A stretch of DNA of 64,000 nt from JABFXX01 sp964419605 (lineage in GTDB: Bacteria; Myxococcota_A; Polyangia; Haliangiales; Haliangiaceae): NCBI GenBank assembly GCA_964419605.1, contig CAYQQM010000008.1:21329-85328 (forward strand), given 5' to 3'. Position 1 is the stretch's first letter, and every line of letters starts with the position of its first letter. A model generated the notes under the pieces. It was not told where the DNA came from. It was given only the letters and a program-made list of their open reading frames with translations, and made no database searches. The position numbers and the translations under genes are program-made. Positions 63,925 to 64,000 of the stretch are shown here, piece after piece.

Positions 63925-63945
63925 GTACCCCCCCGGGGGGGTTAC
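63925..63945. repeat. C7G7 palindrome upstream of folA
   Basis: Seven C (63928-63934) directly followed by seven G (63935-63941) flanked by GTA and TTAC, a perfect 14-bp self-complementary core. It may terminate or regulate, but it can also be a sequencing-prone homopolymer pair. Confidence 0.5.
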
Positions 63946-63978
63946 CTTAGTACAGTTCCCCGTAAGTTGGTGGCCACC

Positions 63979-63998
63979 CCGGTCGCCGAGGCGACCGG
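63979..63998. repeat. GC-rich hairpin near the right edge
   Basis: CCGGTCGCC and GGCGACCGG face each other across two bases just before the window end. Purpose unknown because the downstream context is cut. Confidence 0.45.
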
Positions 63999-64000
63999 AT

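Overview
The window (about 60% GC by eye) reads as a contig from a Myxococcota-type bacterium, a deltaproteobacterial lineage. The reasons are the dense set of small lipoproteins with clear lipoboxes, a ribbon-helix-helix protein of the TIGR04563 type, a J-domain/TPR regulator-like protein, PhaR, a DUF4157 (eCIS-core) giant protein, and genes organised as short transcription units on both strands rather than long operons. A 100-base run of N (16194-16293) shows it is a scaffolded assembly. No rRNA, complete tRNA or CRISPR array is visible.

Left part (1-14100) is mainly housekeeping and envelope genes. It holds the end of an RND efflux pump with its outer-membrane lipoprotein; gloA and truC; a divergent pair of a sugar/choline-type nucleotidyltransferase and a CDP-alcohol phosphatidyltransferase with a degenerate nucleotidyltransferase N-terminus; a parvulin lipoprotein; a large unknown 783-aa protein; a two-gene DyP peroxidase operon; a CpdA-like phosphodiesterase and an SGNH-hydrolase lipoprotein.

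14100-18500 is accessory. It contains a mobile mystery protein A/B pair (HTH plus Fic) behind a strong dyad operator, a YkgJ-type Cys-cluster gene expanded in frame by a 60-bp palindromic tandem repeat that broke the assembly, and a solitary tail-tube protein with two gp19-like halves. 18600-29400 is core-like: a YXWGXW proline-rich lipoprotein, an SPFH pair, class II ribonucleotide reductase, an alpha/beta hydrolase, a TIGR04563 protein and a TraR/DksA-type protein with a textbook promoter.

The most striking region is 29370-38040. A decayed IS110-type transposase abuts a 2050-aa DUF4157 protein with an HECVH motif at residues 300-304, two GKRTLVE motifs near the N-terminus and a C-terminal PD-(D/E)XK-like nuclease signature. 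It is coupled by an ATGA overlap to a candidate immunity gene. Behind that lies a start-less second copy of the toxin C-terminus. That copy shares 319 identical bases with the full gene and then diverges through the nuclease core. This is the layout of an orphan toxin-tip cassette, as known for Rhs and CdiA, here in a DUF4157 context.

Right part (38060-64000) holds a Rieske/cytochrome b-c complex, a TPR protein, a GT-C-like membrane protein, a truA fragment, an AAA/DUF4143 ATPase with its own dyad, phaR, tatA, mltD, a peroxisomal-type MFE-2 fusion (dehydrogenase plus hydratase), a Lol-type permease, trpS, an exonuclease/nucleotidyltransferase overlap, a thioredoxin lipoprotein coupled to a J-domain protein, a second lytic transglycosylase, an ImuB-type polymerase coupled to an unknown gene, and folA.
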